DNA of 64,000 bases from JAHFTW01 sp038046785 (lineage in GTDB: Archaea > Thermoplasmatota > E2 > JACPAO01 > JAHFTW01), in the NCBI GenBank assembly GCA_038046785.1, contig JBBSVM010000007.1:1-64000 (forward strand). The letters run 5' to 3'. The first letter of the stretch is position 1. The number at the start of each line of letters is the position of its first letter. Shown here piece by piece: positions 19,201-29,500 of this stretch. The notes under the pieces were generated by a model. That model saw only the letters and a list, made by a program, of their open reading frames with translations, ran no database searches and was not told the origin of the DNA. Position numbers and translations under genes: made by a program.

Positions 19201-22200
19201 CGTTGCTCGTCGGCTCGCTGGTGAGGACGACGGTGTACGTGTCGGTGCGGCTCGAGGCGGCGAGGGCTTCCTTGACGGAGGCCGTCAGCTTGCTCAAGGT
19301 GACTCCGGCGACATCGTCGTCGGTGAGAGTGACCGGCAGCGCGGTGGGATCCGTGATGGCACGGGTCAAGCCCAGGCCGAGCGAGGAGGCTGCAGCCAGC
19401 GTGAGGGAGCGCGAGGCACCCTGGTCCACGGCGTCCGCCAGGGGGGTGAGCGTCAGCGTGACCGGACCCACCGCGTTGGCGGCGAAGGTCATCTGGCCAG
19501 CGTCGTCGCCGTTGAGGTCGTTGACCGTGAAGCCGGAGCTCGGCGTCACCGTGACGAAGACCGCGGTGTCGATCGGGGCGCTCAGGCTGACTTCGACCGT
19601 GTCGGTGCCCGCAGGCTCAGCCAGCGTCGTGCCCGCGCCCGTGTGGGCGAGGAGGAGGTTGGCGGCGTCGTTGTCGAGGACGGAGATTGCGACCGGGTCG
19701 ATCGTCTCCGCGGCGTAGCCCAGCGCCGTCGTGCCCACCGAGTCGACCGTGAACGTGGCCTGGAAGCCAGTTTCGAGCGCCATCTCGACGACGGCGTCAT
19801 CGATGGCCGTCACAGTGACCGTCAGGCCGGACTTGTCGTTGGCGGAGTTGAAGACAAGCTGCGCGGGGGAGACGGTGAAGTCGGCAGGAGCGCTCGAGGC
19901 GACATCGACGACGACGTTGGTCAACGGTGCCAGGTTGGTGCCGAGTTTGACGGTCAACGTCCCGGCCCGGCCGGCGAGAGCCTCCGTGAGGGCCAAGGGG
20001 CCACCAGTGACGGCGACGCTCGGCTCGTCATTGGTGATGCCCTTCAGGAAGAAGTCGTCGATAAGGGGGGCATCTGCGATGAAGCGGGCGTCGGTGCTCG
20101 TGGCGACATTCACGAGGTGGTGGATGACGCCATCCAGGTTGCCGACCCGCACATCGTTGGGGTAGGTGACCGTGATCACCTGCGACGTGTGCGTCGAGCT
20201 GAATGTGATGGTGGCGGGGCTGATGGTGAAACCATCGACCTGTGGGTCCGGGAGTAGGGCGGCCACGAACGCGGGGTCGGCAGTGAGGTCGACCACGACG
20301 GTTCCAGTATCCGCGGTGAGCGGCGTGACGACGCTGACCGTGTAGGTCGTCGAGGGGCAGGTGCCGCCATCCTCGGGGTCGCACTCATCGATGTTGCGGC
20401 GGGCCGTGGGGGTCGTTGCGCCGGTAATGCGAATCTCCGGTTCGTCGTTGTCGAGGACGGTGACCTCCTTCGTGCCGGTGATGGCGGCGAAGTCGGCATC
20501 GCTCTCAGCGACCGCAACGACTGCGTGGTTCAGAGTGACCGGGACGACGGCGTTGTCCTCGTCGGCGACATCATCGACGGCGCGGACCGTGATGATGCGG
20601 CCGGTGTTCCAGGTCGTTCCGGTGAATTGGACCGTGTCCTGGATGCCGTCTGTGAGGCTGTCTGCATCAATGGTGACCTGGCCACCGGCGGCGGTAATCT
20701 GGACTGCGACCACTTTGTCAGCAGCCGGCTGCGCGGTCAATTTGACCGTGTAGGTGCCGGAGGTGGCGCCGGCCTCAAGGAGAGCGAGCGGCGTTTCGGG
20801 TGCGATGACGAAGCCCGCCATATCCTCGCTGTTGACCAGAGCGGTGACGTCGTCGGGGTTGAGCCCATCGAAGGCGTCGTCGGTCGTGCCTGCGGCGTCC
20901 ACCGTCGTGGAGACGAGGGCGGCGAGAGCGTTGGCCTCGATGAAGTTGTCATTGATGGAGGTCACCGTGACGGTGGCGGTGCGCGTCGCGGCGTCGCCAT
21001 TCCCGCTGAGCGTAACGGAGGCCGACGACAGCGTAACCTGGCCGCCCGCGTGGGCGAGGTTGACCTTGACGACCTTGCCGGCGTTGGGGTCGACGTTGGC
21101 GCCGATGCTGACCGTGAAGGTCCCCGAAGTCGGGTTGCCGAACTCGTTGATTACGGTGGGCGTGAGCCCGCTAACCGTGATGGCGGCGACGTCGTCGTCG
21201 GTGATGGTCGCTGCGACGGTGCCGACGGTGCCACCCAAGTGGAGACCGCTGGCGCCTCCGGCGAAGACCAGCGCGTGCGACACGATGTCGCTGGCGGCGG
21301 CCGTGACGTCCACGACGCGGTCATCCGCGGCGGTCACCGTGATGGGAGCCGAAGTGAGGATGCTGCTGAGCGTCACCGGCCCACTGAGTGTGACCTGTCC
21401 GTTCTCGGCCGACGGCGTGATTGTGACGCTCTGGCCCGCGTGCGGGGTTCCGCCCGTGAAGGCGAGCGTGTAGCTCTTCGCGTGGTCAGCACCGGCCACT
21501 TCAGTCACGGCGAGCGTCGTCGGCGTGACCGTGATGGCGGGCAACTCGTTGTCGAGGACGGTGACCGTCGTGGTCGCGGTGCACGGCGTCGCCGTCGGCG
21601 TGGTGGCCTGGCAGGTCGTCGGATTGACGAAGTTGTAGTCCGGGTCCTCGGACTGGCCAACGATGCGGACGGTGAGCGCCTCGTTCTGCGTGAAGAGGTT
21701 GTCGTTGATTGCCTTCAGCTTGATGACCTTGGTTCCGCTGGAGCCGGCCGTGTAGAAAGCGAGGTTGGTTCCGGAGACCTCGGCGCGGCCGGCGAGGCTT
21801 GCCGCATCGATGGTGATGAAGACCGGCTTGCTGCCGCCGCGCTGCAGGGTGACCGTGCAGTCGATGGTCGTGGAGGGCGTCGCCTCAGCGAGGGGGGTCG
21901 CACCGCAGGTGACCGTCATGCCCTTGGCGTCGTCGTCGGTGATGGTGCCGGCAAGGAACTTGCTCAGACCCGCATAGCGCGAATCGCTCGAGCCCGAGAG
22001 GTGACGAAGCGAGAACGCCTCCGGGGCGCCCGGTTCCGCGACGGGGTCATCCACGGCAGTGACGGTAATTGTCTGAGGCGTGGCATAGTTCTGCGGCGTG
22101 AAGGTGAGGCGAACCGCGCCGGCTGCCGGCGCGGGGGGAACGGCGTTCAGGACCGTTGTCGCCGGACTTGCTGGGCCGGTGAACGTGTAGTCGGCCGAGG

Positions 22201-23227
22201 TGCCGGCCGTGCCGCCGGAGACCGCTGTGATGTCGATGGTGACGGTGCTGCGCGGCAGCGACTGCAGGGCGACCGTGTAGGTGGCGGTGCGGCCGGCAGC
22301 AGCTTCCGTGAGCCCGAGGGAGGTCGGCGTGATGACAAGGGCTGGAACGTTGGGGATGACGAAGACCGGCACGGGGACCGTGTCGGCGATGTCGGCGGCC
22401 TCGAACAGGCCTGCACCGATGAGAGCCTGGGCGAGCGGGTTGTAGAAGCTGAAATCGTGCCCGAGGACGTCGGGCGAGAGGAGCCCAGTCTCGGTGGAGA
22501 GGTCCTGGACCATGATGGCCCAGCCGTTGATGGGGAGGGCATTGTTCTCGGCGTTTTCGAGGAGGGCGCGAGAAACGGTGAAGGTGGCGACGTTGCCGGC
22601 CACGTTGTCCGCTTCGACCACGAAGGCGGCACAGTCGGCGGGGATGGGGTCGAGGAGGTTGCCGCAGAAGTTCTCGTAGACGGTGCCGTCGCCTGCCGAG
22701 GAGAGACCGTTGAAACGCAGCTCGGTGCTCTGGCGGTCAACCCAGTTGCGCGCGGTGGTGCCGTCCGACTCGAAGAGGGTGACGGTCACGACGACGTTGC
22801 CGGCCGGGTTGTACTGGAAGAACTCGGCCAGGGGGCCGACGGTGGGGGAAAGGTCAGGGGTGAAATCGAAGACCGGCAGGAAATCCATGCTGTTGGGGTA
22901 GCGCTGGCAGAGACCGTTCGGGGTCTCCTGGCCATCATTGAAGGTGACCTCCACGCCGGAGCCGACACCGGAGCCGTCGAAGTCATCGCAGCGCTCGCTG
23001 TCAAGATCCACGACCAATTCCTGGGCGCAGTTGGCTTCATCCCCTCCAATCTGGAGGCCAGAGCCGCCGGTTTCGCAGTCGCCTCGCGTGACCAAACCAT
23101 CGCTGTTGTCCGCCACGGCGTCGTAGACCGGGTCGAGCAGATTGTCGGCGGACGATGCCGGGACCGTGGCGAGGGCCAAGCCGATGAAGGCGAAAGCGAG
23201 CAGCAGAGACGGGAGGCGGGTCTTCAT
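16238..23227 (-). CDS. giant Calx-beta repeat secreted protein with RVKAGPLTLTL C-terminus
   Basis: About 2329 residues. The ATG at 23227 is preferred because GGAG lies 9 bases upstream; an ATG at 23233 is possible. A signal peptide (MKTRLPSLLLAFAFIGLALA) is followed by a Cys-containing N-terminal domain, then about 15 Calx-beta or cadherin-like repeats (about 300-1680) closing with DDD, DND or TDDDV loops that suggest calcium binding. Then come three copies of a module of about 150 residues holding a DCG motif, ECAGGADTTTLTK, and LHLFVE, with FTPV-LL at its end. The last 80 residues end in YVCDAEDGVLGQGVRVKAG followed by PLTLTL. There is no C-terminal membrane helix, so it is either secreted or attached by an unrecognised route. 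Likely an extracellular matrix or adhesion protein. Confidence 0.85.
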   Translation of the reverse strand: MKTRLPSLLLAFAFIGLALATVPASSADNLLDPVYDAVADNSDGLVTRGDCETGGSGLQIGGDEANCAQELVVDLDSERCDDFDGSGVGSGVEVTFNDGQETPNGLCQRYPNSMDFLPVFDFTPDLSPTVGPLAEFFQYNPAGNVVVTVTLFESDGTTARNWVDRQSTELRFNGLSSAGDGTVYENFCGNLLDPIPADCAAFVVEADNVAGNVATFTVSRALLENAENNALPINGWAIMVQDLSTETGLLSPDVLGHDFSFYNPLAQALIGAGLFEAADIADTVPVPVFVIPNVPALVITPTSLGLTEAAAGRTATYTVALQSLPRSTVTIDITAVSGGTAGTSADYTFTGPASPATTVLNAVPPAPAAGAVRLTFTPQNYATPQTITVTAVDDPVAEPGAPEAFSLRHLSGSSDSRYAGLSKFLAGTITDDDAKGMTVTCGATPLAEATPSTTIDCTVTLQRGGSKPVFITIDAASLAGRAEVSGTNLAFYTAGSSGTKVIKLKAINDNLFTQNEALTVRIVGQSEDPDYNFVNPTTCQATTPTATPCTATTTVTVLDNELPAITVTPTTLAVTEVAGADHAKSYTLAFTGGTPHAGQSVTITPSAENGQVTLSGPVTLSSILTSAPITVTAADDRVVDVTAAASDIVSHALVFAGGASGLHLGGTVGTVAATITDDDVAAITVSGLTPTVINEFGNPTSGTFTVSIGANVDPNAGKVVKVNLAHAGGQVTLSSASVTLSGNGDAATRTATVTVTSINDNFIEANALAALVSTTVDAAGTTDDAFDGLNPDDVTALVNSEDMAGFVIAPETPLALLEAGATSGTYTVKLTAQPAADKVVAVQITAAGGQVTIDADSLTDGIQDTVQFTGTTWNTGRIITVRAVDDVADEDNAVVPVTLNHAVVAVAESDADFAAITGTKEVTVLDNDEPEIRITGATTPTARRNIDECDPEDGGTCPSTTYTVSVVTPLTADTGTVVVDLTADPAFVAALLPDPQVDGFTISPATITFSSTHTSQVITVTYPNDVRVGNLDGVIHHLVNVATSTDARFIADAPLIDDFFLKGITNDEPSVAVTGGPLALTEALAGRAGTLTVKLGTNLAPLTNVVVDVASSAPADFTVSPAQLVFNSANDKSGLTVTVTAIDDAVVEMALETGFQATFTVDSVGTTALGYAAETIDPVAISVLDNDAANLLLAHTGAGTTLAEPAGTDTVEVSLSAPIDTAVFVTVTPSSGFTVNDLNGDDAGQMTFAANAVGPVTLTLTPLADAVDQGASRSLTLAAASSLGLGLTRAITDPTALPVTLTDDDVAGVTLSKLTASVKEALAASSRTDTYTVVLTSEPTSNVVVAIDDAAGNEIAAIASLTFTAVNWFEPQTVTVAANDDRVDDGAPNQVASLVNNPDSEETFYSALPNQAVAVTILDDDIAALVLSETTRTIEEGSSDGASNQFTVRLDSEPTGDITVALSVVETGDAGTTVTTAPLSLTFTAGDLGNWNTPQTVTLAATDDDGFQTELATVTLDPSGDSVYDLLPSRTVGVTVTDTDVGILINGETASNTPITVNEGASGSYTVELTADTTFFVAVSISAGDSNENGEGCFVEMKSAQALDASDQAFSCGPIDLVFGPTGSGVPTGTTALTVDLQAVNDEEVDMDNLVSGAPRIIVLTHEASSADPSFQGAETRTVTVSNADDDPCSANDATAAVCAVRDGGVGDGFVAGFGIPIVGQMPALVLTEEGVEVTATAQEFDLIDGWTAYTDALTLYVQRDCGGLAALVDFVDEELCQVGETVVASDTQSPVAGVYTFSFTYEELEDAFPGVPVSALHLFVETREATSRYSNYFLPKEAAYEAGALLEDFTAADALDDLSFTPVVLVDSQLGGALPSDDFIAKFGLPETVGFVADGENAIVNVVVYDGAGATVTSGTYNLVLQVDCGALKPVANAAGVECAGGADTTTLTKVYSFTVDDVAPEDGVDVLIPAADLEFLLNGQPATGLHLFVEDGLRASNYAVPTAVLLEAGLYALADLIDGSLFTPVPLIDEGAIPAGDGFLAYFAMGAAPALAFVANDDSLVEVSIIDPATGTPIPASSATLVLQVDCGPLKPVADVIAVECAGGADTTTLTKSYAFTTPATGPALVGIPQADLEFLLNGQPATVLHVFAERNLDGVYQQSSYVLRTPIDNAVTAQTLDLVDGSTFTPVLLIAEPDTSLVTDLAACLMGEPADPTTCLPEDVGAAVAMVQEEAEAIVEMVEGLPAMLTELLCEEDSPLVTVCEAIPDDPVGFVEETVETVQELVPERLGELLPDCTGLETAPVYVCDAEDGVLGQGVRVKAGPLTLTL

Positions 23228-23300
23228 GGTCATTGTCTCCAAAAATCAGCGGCGCGCGAAGCGCTCTACCTGACTCGGGCAACTTGGCAGATTGGAAACG

Positions 23301-23310
23301 CTACTTAGAC
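23301..23310 (-). promoter_or_regulatory. TATA-like box of the 2329-residue giant gene
   Basis: GTCTAAGTAG on the minus strand lies 74-83 bases before the ATG at 23227 and is followed by CGTTTCC. The AbrB promoter at 29771-29780 has ACTAAATAG followed by CATTCC, so the two share CTAARTAGC-x-TT-CC context. Between this box and the start lies a GC-rich leader of roughly 50 bases with GCGCGC palindromes. The remainder of the gap 23228-23539 holds the terminator of the upstream gene and no coding frame I believe. Confidence 0.45.
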
Positions 23311-23465
23311 CTAACCCGCCTGGGAACTACGGAGAGCATCGATGCGCACAATTGAGCCCCGACTTTTTGCATTCCAGGGCTGCGGCGGCCGAGTTTTTGG
23401 CAAATCCCATCCGTAACAATCTGAACGATTCTGAATACGGTGTCCCCTCCGGAGGGGCAGGCGAC

Positions 23466-23527
23466 AAAAAGAAGGTGACAAGAGGTAAGGAAAAAGAAAG
23501 AAAAAGGGAGAGAAGGGGAAAGGGGCG
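23466..23527 (-). terminator. polypyrimidine terminator of the TSP3-repeat giant gene
   Basis: After the stop at 23540 the minus strand reads as alternating C/T runs with several T5 stretches. It has the same character as the tracts after the S10, L15 and 2329-residue giant genes. Confidence 0.6.
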
Positions 23528-23539
23528 ACCGCGAAAGGT

Positions 23540-26500
23540 CTACAGGGTCAGCGTCAGCGGGCCCGCCTTGACGCGGATTCCTTGGCCCGCCAATCCGCCG
23601 CCTGCGTAGCAGACGTACACGGTCGGCGTGACTTGCGCGCCACCACACGATGGCAGAGCGTCCTCGGCGGAGCCCGGCAGATCCTCGGTTGCGTCGGCGA
23701 CTGCGTCTTGCACATCTCCGGGGAGGTTCTCCAGGAACTCTTCCTCGCAGGGCGGCGCCGTGGGGACTTGGCTGCAGAGCGCCTCGCTTAGCATCCCAAT
23801 CAGAACGGCAGGGAGGCCGGTCGGCAGGGGCTCACAGTCGCCATCCACGCCGACCCCATCCTCGACGGGGTCGCAGGGCTGCGGCAGCTCTTCGGGAATC
23901 TGGGCGAGGACGCACTCCGGCGCCGTTCCGCCCAGAGGTCCGCACGAGACCGGGTTGGGCGTGCAGTTCGGCACGGTTCCGGTTGTTCCCTGCGGGCAGG
24001 CCACCGTCGGACCCGCTCCAGCACAGTCGCCATCGTAGCGGCCCGTGAAGGGACCGACGAGGCTCGGCGTGGGCTGCAGGATGACGCAGAGGTGCACGAC
24101 GGTTGTGCCCTGGAACGCCTCGACGATGAGAACCGGCTCGTTGGCCGCGGGCGCATAAGCGCTGACCGTCGCAACGAGGGCGCCACCCACCGGGTTGCGC
24201 AGCAGCAGGCTCACGCCATCGCGGTCGTCCGGCAACTCACCGGTCAAGGGCGAAGCTTGCGAGCCGCTGCCATCCTGTCCGAGCGGGAAGGTAGGCAGCG
24301 TGCCATGCGGGTCCACAATGAGCAAGCGCTGCTCGATGAGGTCCACCTGACCGTTGGGTTCGTTGATGACGCCATCTTCGTCCACGTCGGCGACGTCGAG
24401 TTGGTCGGCGAGGTTGAAAGCATAGGCGTCGCCGAGCTGCTCTGCGAGCATGCCCGCGAGCTCGTCCGCCATCGCCTCGAGTTCCTCCTGCGTCGGAGGC
24501 TCGCTTGGAACCCCTGCGCCTGTGACGGTGTTCAGGATGTAGTTGCCGAGGTGCTGGCTGTAGACGGAATCGGATGCGTCTTGCGCATCGGGTTCGCCGG
24601 CAACTTCGCCGTCGTCGGCGGGGTCGCCGAGATCGTGGCAATCGGTTCCGTCCCAAAGCAGGTAGTCGCCTTGGGCGTCACTCCAGTCGATGAAGCCGTT
24701 GCTGGCAAGCCGGGCGGCGTAGGCCTCCGGCGCTTCCGACGGGTTGCTTCCCTGCATGCGAACGATGGTCCCACCGTATGGTGCAACCGGCAAACCCCAG
24801 CTCAAGGGATCGAGGAAGTTGCAGTCCACATCGGTGGCCGCCACGACCGGGTCGGGCAGGCGCAACGTGTTGAGGATGGCCAGAGGACCCGCGGCGGCTG
24901 CGGCTGCGGCTGTCGCTGCGGCGCCTTCTGCAGTCGCCTGCACATCGGCGCAGTCGTCATGGGTGACGTCGTCACCAACATCCACCAGGTCGCATACCTC
25001 GTCCGCAGTCTTCAGAATCGTTTCGAGTTCGTCGTCCGGGTTGGAGTCGGCATCGGTCGGATTCGTGGGTGGGTCGTTGTTGACTTCGGCGCCATCGCTG
25101 AAGGAGTCCCCATCGGAGTCGGCCACGAGCGGGTCGGTCTTGTATTTCTTAACGCCAGCACCGCAGTTGCGTACCGAAGCGGTGTCTTCACCGGTCGTGC
25201 CGGTGTTGGCAACGTAGCCGGTTTCCTGACAGTCGGTCAAGCCGTCGGCGTCGCTGTCCGTCACAGTGGCCTGCGTCTCGGTCGGGTCGCGAACACCGTC
25301 CTGGTCCGCGTCCTCGACGTTGTCCGCCAAGCCGTCGCTGTCGGTGTCCGCAGAGGCCGCGCTGGATTCGCCCGCGTCGGTCGCGCCGTTCTTGTTGGCA
25401 TCCTCGACGCCGTCCGCAATGCCGTCGCCGTCCGAGTCGACCTTCGTCGGGTTGGTGACCGGGAGTGGCGTGCCATCCACTTCGGGGCCGTCCAGGATGC
25501 CATCGTTGTCCGAGTCGCCGTCGAGGGGATCGGTGGCGTACTTCTTGCCATCAATGGGTGTGAAAGCGGGTGTTCCGGTGAACTCATTCGCAGGGCAGCC
25601 GGCGGCCGCGACTTCGAACGTCGGGGTTTCAGCGACCAGGCCGAGTGCGCCCTTCACCGTCTCCTGGCAGTCCGTCAGGCCATCAAGGTCGCTGTCGGGC
25701 CGCGTCGGGTTGAGGACTTGGTCGTTCGCGTTGTTGAGGTAAGTCCCAAGCAGTTCGAGATCATCGCGGATGGTGTCGCCGTCGGAATCACTGTGGCGTG
25801 GGCTGGTCTTGAATTTCCCGCCCGCGAGCAGGAACGGCGTGAAGCCCGGCGGAGGTGCGCACGTGCCCGTGGCTCCAACGTCGTTGTTGGCAACAGATGA
25901 AACGCGGTTGGCTGCGGCGATTCCCAGGACTGTTTCTTGGCAGTCTGTGAGGCCGTCGGAGTCGGTGTCGGCGAGGATTGGGCTCGGCTCGCCATCATTG
26001 ACGACACCGTTCTTGTTGGCGTCCTCCACGTCGTCGCGAAGGCCGTCGTCGTCGCAATCTTGGTCGCGACGGCATGCAAAGTTGTTGGCAGCAGGGCCGT
26101 CCACTTCGTCGCGGATGGTGTCTCCATCGGTGTCCGCCTTGCTCGCGTCGCTGGGGTCGCCCGCGTTGAAGGAACCGCTCTTGTCCGCGTCCTCGTCGCC
26201 ATCGGAAAGCGTGTCGCCGTCCGTGTCCAGCTTCGTCGGGTCGGTGAAGTCGGGTTCGGCTGCGACCTCCTTGCCGTCCATGATTCCGTCCGTGTCTGTG
26301 TGGGGGTTGGTCGGATCGGTCAGGTACTTGCCGCTCGCCGCAGTTCCGCCCTGGCCGAGCTCGAAACTGTCGTTGAGCAAGTCGGAGTCGGTGTCGCTTG
26401 CAGTCGGGTTGGTTGGGATGCGATTGTCGCACGCAGCAACCGCTGTGTCAGCGGCCGCGACGTCTACGCCGTTGCTCATCGCAGCTCCAAACAGGCCGCG

Positions 26501-29500
26501 CAGGGCCACGTAGGCGGCTTGCGCGTTGCTGTTGCAAGGCGATGCAACGACGCGCTTGGCATAGTCGCCTTTCACTTCCACACCGTCGTTCACAAGGTCG
26601 TTGTCGGAGTCGACATCGAGTGGGTTTGTGGCGTAGCGCTGGACGCTCGCACCGCATGTGCCCGATCCGGAGACCTTGCCATCGGCGGTGACCGGCACCG
26701 TGGGCGAAGAGGTGTAGACCGTCTCCTGGCAGTCGGTCAACCCGTCGGCATCAGAGTCGGCGTCAAGCGCATCGGTCTCGCCGACGTCCTGGTCGCCATC
26801 CCGGTTCGTGTTCTCGTCACCGTCGTCGAGGCCGTCGCCGTCGGTGTCCGCAGTCGCGGGGTCGGAGCCATAGGCATCCTCGTTCACGTCGGAGACACCG
26901 TCGGCGTCGGAGTCGGGGTCAGGTTTGGAAGCGGGGTCGGTCGGGTTGGTGGGCGGCGTGTTGGTCGTCTCGGCGCCGTCGTTGAAGGTGTCGCCGTCGG
27001 AGTCGGCGTCAAGAGGGTTCGTGGCGTAGCGTTGGACGCTCGCACCGCACGTTCCCGGACCAGAGATTTTGCCATCGGCGGTGACCGGCACCGTGGGCGA
27101 AGAGGTGTAGACCGTCTCCCGGCAGTCGTTGAGCTGGTCGACGTCCGAGTCGGCGAGGATGGCGCTGGTCTCGGTCGCGTCGCGAACGCCGTCCTTGTCT
27201 GCGTTCTCGACGCCATCTTCGAGGCCATCGCTGTCGTGATCCTTGGACATCGGGTTGGAGCCGTAGCTGCGCTCGTTGGAGTCGCTCACGCCGTCGGCGT
27301 CCGAATCAACCTTGGTCGGGTTGCTCGGCTGGGCAGCACCGACTTCGTCGCCGTCGCTGAGGCCATCCACATCCGAGTCGGGGTTGCGCGGGTTGGTGGC
27401 GTAGGCTTGGTTAAGGCCGCAACTGCGAGCATCGCTTTCGCCGAGGGCCGGAGAGTTGGCAACGTAACCGGTCTCTTGGCAGTCGTTGAGCCCGTCGCCG
27501 TCGGTGTCCGCATTGGCGGGGTCGGTCTCGCCGGAATCGAGTTGGCCATCGCCATCGACATCCTCGTCTGCGTCGTCGAGGCCGTCGCCGTCCGAGTCGG
27601 AGATGGGGTTGGGGACGCCGATCACGCAGCTGCTGAGCGGGTTGCCGTCGCCGGCGCCCGTCAGCTCAGCCTGGTCGAGGGCGCCATCGTTGTCGAGGTC
27701 GCTGTACTGAGCGTACTGTGCGAACGCGGTGCCCGTGGGACCCGCGCGCTTGAGGTCAACCGTGCAGACCCCCGCATCCCCGGCATCGAGGGTGAGTCGG
27801 AGCATTGTGCCCGAGCCGCCGTCGTCGCCGATGACGCCGAGACCGCACAACGGTGTCAGCGCCGGGTTGCCGATGGGGACGCCGCTGCCGGCACCAGGCT
27901 TCGGACAGAGATCGAGCATGGCTCCGGAGCCCGCTTGCGGTGCACCGGCGTCGTTGCTGTTGCCAAGGAAAATGCGGTTCTCGGTCGAGGCGGGAGCGAA
28001 CGTGCTGAAACCGCCGGCGCCGGGGCCGATGTAGTAGTGGACGCCCGCGTGGATGGCCTCGATGTACCAGTCGGCGGCGGCGATGTGCTTCACAGCACTG
28101 TTGGCGTGGGCGCAGTCATAGCCGGGTCCGAGCTGAGCCTCCAGCAGTTCCTTGAGGTTGTCATCGATTGCCAAGCAGACCGGGTCGGGCAGGGGAGGCG
28201 CGCTCCGAACGGTGGCCGCTGCGTTGTCGTAGAGAACGAAATCGGTGGCGCCGAAGAGCGATTTGGATGCACAGCCGCCAACGGCGTCGCTGCCGCAGAT
28301 GTATTGGATCGGCGCCTTGGTCTGGAAGTAGACATCGCGGAGCGATGCTGTGGCATAGAGCGGGTTGCTCTGATGATCAGAGAGTGGCGTGCCCGGCCCA
28401 TCAGGGCACCCGGAATTGCCCAGGAAGTAAGGATGGTTTTGGCTGAACTCGACCCGCGTAAACTCGGGCGAGGCTGCGAGGGGGCGGGGGTCTCCCACCA
28501 GACAATTGTCGCTGATGCCGTCGCGGTTCGTGTCAATGCGGAAGAAGGGCTGAATGGTCGTCATTGGTGCCGTCGGGCCGGTCTTGACGAAGATGCTGAA
28601 CGCCAGCAGATTGCGGAGGGGCGAACCGTCGCTCTCAAGCGCCACCTTCGTGGTTCGACCGCTGCCGCCCGCATAGTGGCCTTCTTTGCCACCTTTGGCG
28701 GCCTGACTGCCATCAAGGCCGAGGCCGGGGGCTGCGACAACTTCGCCGCCGCTCGCGGTGTCGAGTTTGTTGAATTTTCCGCCATCGCTGGCGGTCGTGA
28801 AAAGCGTGAAGTCGTTCCCCTGGAAGCCCCGGAAAGCCCCGAAACCAAGTGGGTCGTTCAAGTCGAAGCCCGTCACCGGGCCTTCGAAGCCGCCGTTGCG
28901 GAGAGCATTGTACGTAGGCTGTACGGATTCCAGCAACACCGGCTGCCAGAGACCAGAACGGTCCAAGCTGTCGGCGGTTGCATCCTCATCATTGGCGAAC
29001 ATCGCTTGCGTGAGGGGATGGTAACTGCTCGTCCGGAAAGCCGGTTCGCCTGAGAAGACGCCGAGCAGATGAACGGCGGTGACCGAGACGCCAGGCGCAA
29101 AGAGATTCTGCAATTCCTCAGCGCTGAACTTGAACGCGAGCGGGGTCGTTCCTGTGTAGTCGAGTGTCTTGCGCGCGACGGCATCGCCAGCCGGGAACTC
29201 GCCCTGATTGCAATCAATGACTGGCCCATCCGCAGCGTCGACGCCTCCGCAATCGACCTCAAGGACGACCGTCAATTGCATCGCGGTTGGCGCGAAAACG
29301 CCAGCTTCGTTGGCGATTTGCGGTCGGGCATAGATTGTCAGCCCAGCCGGTGGCGTAAAACTGAGTGCTGGAAGAAGAGCGGATGTGCCTGCCGCATTGG
29401 CGAAAAACTCGACAAAGAAGCCATCCGCACAGCGACTGGGGTCTGCCTCTCCACAGGCTTGATCCACCGGGGATTCCTGCGCTTGTGCGGGCGTCAGCAC

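Noticed and set aside
16280..23308. Two plus-strand open frames of 1325 and 927 codons opposite the Calx-beta giant
   Set aside because: Antisense shadow of a GC-rich repetitive gene; no signal peptide, no known motif, very high Arg/Val/Gly/Asp.
24900..27600. Short tandem DNA repeats as a minisatellite
   Set aside because: They encode the regular Asp-rich TSP3 protein repeats; the periodicity is explained by the protein.
25937..29053. Plus-strand open frame of 1038 codons opposite the TSP3 giant
   Set aside because: Its GVGV/AVGV repeats are the antisense reading of Asp codons in the calcium repeats.
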